This document shows, in pieces, positions 62,601 to 64,000 of a DNA stretch of 64,000 bases. Position numbers and translations under genes: made by a program. The notes under the pieces were generated by a model. It saw only the letters and a list, made by a program, of their open reading frames with translations. It searched no databases and was not told where the DNA came from. The stretch spans positions 18,290,001 through 18,354,000 of the forward strand of contig OZ234498.1 in the NCBI GenBank assembly GCA_965153455.1, read 5' to 3'. The DNA is from Sphagnum compactum (taxonomy: Eukaryota; Bryophyta; Sphagnopsida; Sphagnales). The stretch's first letter is position 1. Each line of letters opens with the position of its first letter.

Positions 62601-62997
62601 CATGCATATGCTGACAGTGAGAACCAAGCAGTTTGAAGGAGAGAATGGAGAGAGCATCCAAACCTGCTGCTGCGGCGAATGCCTACGCCCAGAGTCGAAG
62701 GCATTGGACTGCGGCTGCTGATTTTGAGGCAGCTGGTGTGAGAACTTGCACCGTGTGCCGAACCTGCAGCTGCACACAACGAACCCCGCCCACACAAAAA
62801 CTTCAAACCGTCTACACGATTGCCCGCAAGAAACAAAGAGTTGATTGTAAAAGCGTAAAATGCAGGCACTTCTTGAACTATAGTGTTAACGGTTGTGCCT
62901 TCTATCAGACAGCGAAGTTCAGGAGGAATTCTTCGCAGGAGGTTTGAACATACTTGCCCCGCTGAAAGTCCCGACACACTTCCTGCCTGCGACTCAT
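59669..62997 (-). CDS. CCCH zinc-finger, FG-rich nucleoporin-like protein (NUP42 / plant C3H16 type)
   Basis: Ten exons (minus): 62954-62997, 62664-62769, 62237-62334, 61828-61989, 61554-61647, 61221-61468, 60827-61014, 60458-60662, 59943-60039, 59669-59707. All are GT-AG and phases close to 426 residues. One CCCH finger (Cys8, Cys16, Cys22, His26; spacing C-x7-C-x5-C-x3-H) opens the protein and is split by intron 1. A conserved middle domain follows (FWRLTSYGHWK, SPEELRALAYDSAKQG, EFESLLRNPYQ). Then comes a long Pro/Ser-rich FG region with many GFG/PFG motifs, and a short C-terminal motif DDIWLKETWKLGEIPEQEPP. This order matches the NUP42-like family, which at the cytoplasmic face of the pore helps Gle1-dependent mRNA export; the plant role is inferred. 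A read-through of exon 8 would stop at TGA 60,454, but the better donor GTGAGA restores the conserved C-terminus. Confidence 0.9.
62449..62470. repeat. Telomere-like repeat in an intron
   Basis: About three tandem AAACCCT units lie in the second intron of the CCCH zinc-finger gene. Confidence 0.8.
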
Positions 62998-63440
62998 GGA
63001 GCTCCGAGTTCAAACCGAACTCTCAACAATCCAACAAACTGTACCATAAAGCCTGAGACGAAGACAAGACCGTAAGATAGCAAGAAAGACTGAAAAAAAA
63101 AAAGCTTCACGAGCCTCGCGGAAAAGATCGAATCACACACAGAGCACGAGAAACTGTAAATGTTCACAACTTCCGTGGCTAAAAAGGAGAAACAACAAAT
63201 GGACGAGATCTACTCCCGAGGACCATATCTCGTCGACCTACTTGCTGCTGCTGTCTTTCAATCTGTCTCCTGTCTCTCTGTATCTTTATACAAGTGTTAC
63301 GCGAGCAATTTGCAGAACAATTCGCTTCTACAGGAAATAAGGAAGCCAGCAGCAGCAGCAGCAGCAGTAAGGAGAGAAAACAAACCCGCACAGCAAAACC
63401 CTTCGCTGTTTACGTGAAGCTCACGAAACCCTAACTTGAA
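62998..63440 (-). promoter_or_regulatory. 5' UTR and promoter of the CCCH zinc-finger gene
   Basis: GC-richer leader with a CAG/GCA run (about 63,349-63,367) and a telo-box AAACCCTAA at 63,426-63,434, about 430 bases upstream of the start codon. No clear TATA box. Confidence 0.5.
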
Positions 63441-64000
63441 CTCCAAATGGGTAAAAATAAGGTTTTGATGCCTTGTTTTGTTGGCTGCCCAGATTTCGTT
63501 TTCTTCCTGCCCAATTTTCTCCTGCACTAATAGCCCACTCCTTGGGAGTATGAGTATATATTGGCCTTCCCTTTTTGTCTCCCATGTGATGGTTCCAATG
63601 TGGACTCTATTATTGAACACACCAAGCTTGATTTGTGAACATTATTTTTTTTTTATCATCAAACAAAATTAAATTTTATTCCATTCAAGTTATTTTACAC
63701 TGATGACAACATATGTACAAAACTATAAACTAAAAAAAAAATCCTTAAACATGTGATGTTTGCCCATAGAAACTTTTTTGTTCAACATTAAGATTTGTAT
63801 GAATTAACAGGTATAATTAATATGATTTGTACCTTGCATCTAATGATTTTAAATGTGCCACAATAGGGGAGCGTGGTGATTCTAATCACATGTGTCACAC
63901 TTTTATTTACAACAATTTCGATGGCTCAAACACCATCACCATGGTAATTGAGTTCTTCATGCTCAACTTTTCACATTCCTTGTCATGTTCAAGCATTGGA
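63441..64000. other. AT-rich spacer, no gene recognised
   Basis: Nothing beyond short frames and A/T runs. Confidence 0.4.

Overview
The window looks like nuclear DNA of a land plant. Genes have GT-AG introns with T-rich acceptors, many promoters and introns carry telo-box (AAACCCTAA) motifs, and the recognisable proteins are plant-type: GDP-mannose 3,5-epimerase, ALA-interacting subunit, a neprosin-family (DUF239) protein and plant-type ribosomal protein eL42 (L36a/L44). The relics are plant hAT transposase, LINEs, a tRNA-derived SINE and short MITE-like repeats. Short introns with large repeat-filled spacers suggest a medium to large genome. I cannot name the species; a seed-free plant or gymnosperm is possible but unproven. 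No bacterial operon, phage or CRISPR structure is present.

Layout. 1.3-2.5 kb (+): intronless ALA-interacting subunit (CDC50 family). 2.5-8.1 kb: AT-rich spacer with a SINE, an LTR-like block and a 37-bp minisatellite. 8.75-12.0 kb (+): five-exon zinc-knuckle, glycine-rich RNA-binding protein. 13-23.8 kb: repeat country with a LINE fragment, a 29-bp and a ~53-bp minisatellite, a decayed hAT transposase and several copies of a short palindrome-bearing repeat. 24.1-24.8 kb (+): probable gene for a 54-residue membrane microprotein. 28.3-30.0 kb (-): decayed LINE reverse transcriptase. 33.7-34.2 kb: ~45-bp minisatellite just upstream of the GDP-mannose epimerase gene (34.6-36.8 kb, +, six exons). 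38.1-40.1 kb (-): eL42, five exons. 42.3-45.8 kb (-): neprosin-family gene, eight exons. 46.6-54.2 kb: palindrome-bearing repeats, three of four copies of a ~320-bp MITE-like element, and a ~144-bp tandem repeat. 59.7-63.0 kb (-): ten-exon CCCH zinc-finger, FG-rich nucleoporin-like protein.

The genes do not form a pathway. They are independent housekeeping loci: lipid flippase chaperone, RNA binding, ascorbate and cell-wall sugar synthesis, ribosome, secreted protease-like protein and nuclear pore/mRNA export. The exon models were built by hand. In each multi-exon gene the reading phase closes across every junction and the conserved family motifs are restored; only one acceptor, in the zinc-knuckle gene, remains ambiguous.

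The most interesting unexplained items are the dispersed repeat centred on a 16-bp palindrome (seven copies), the MITE-like family with three copies in alternating orientation within 3.4 kb, the membrane microprotein, and the intronless ALA-interacting subunit gene.
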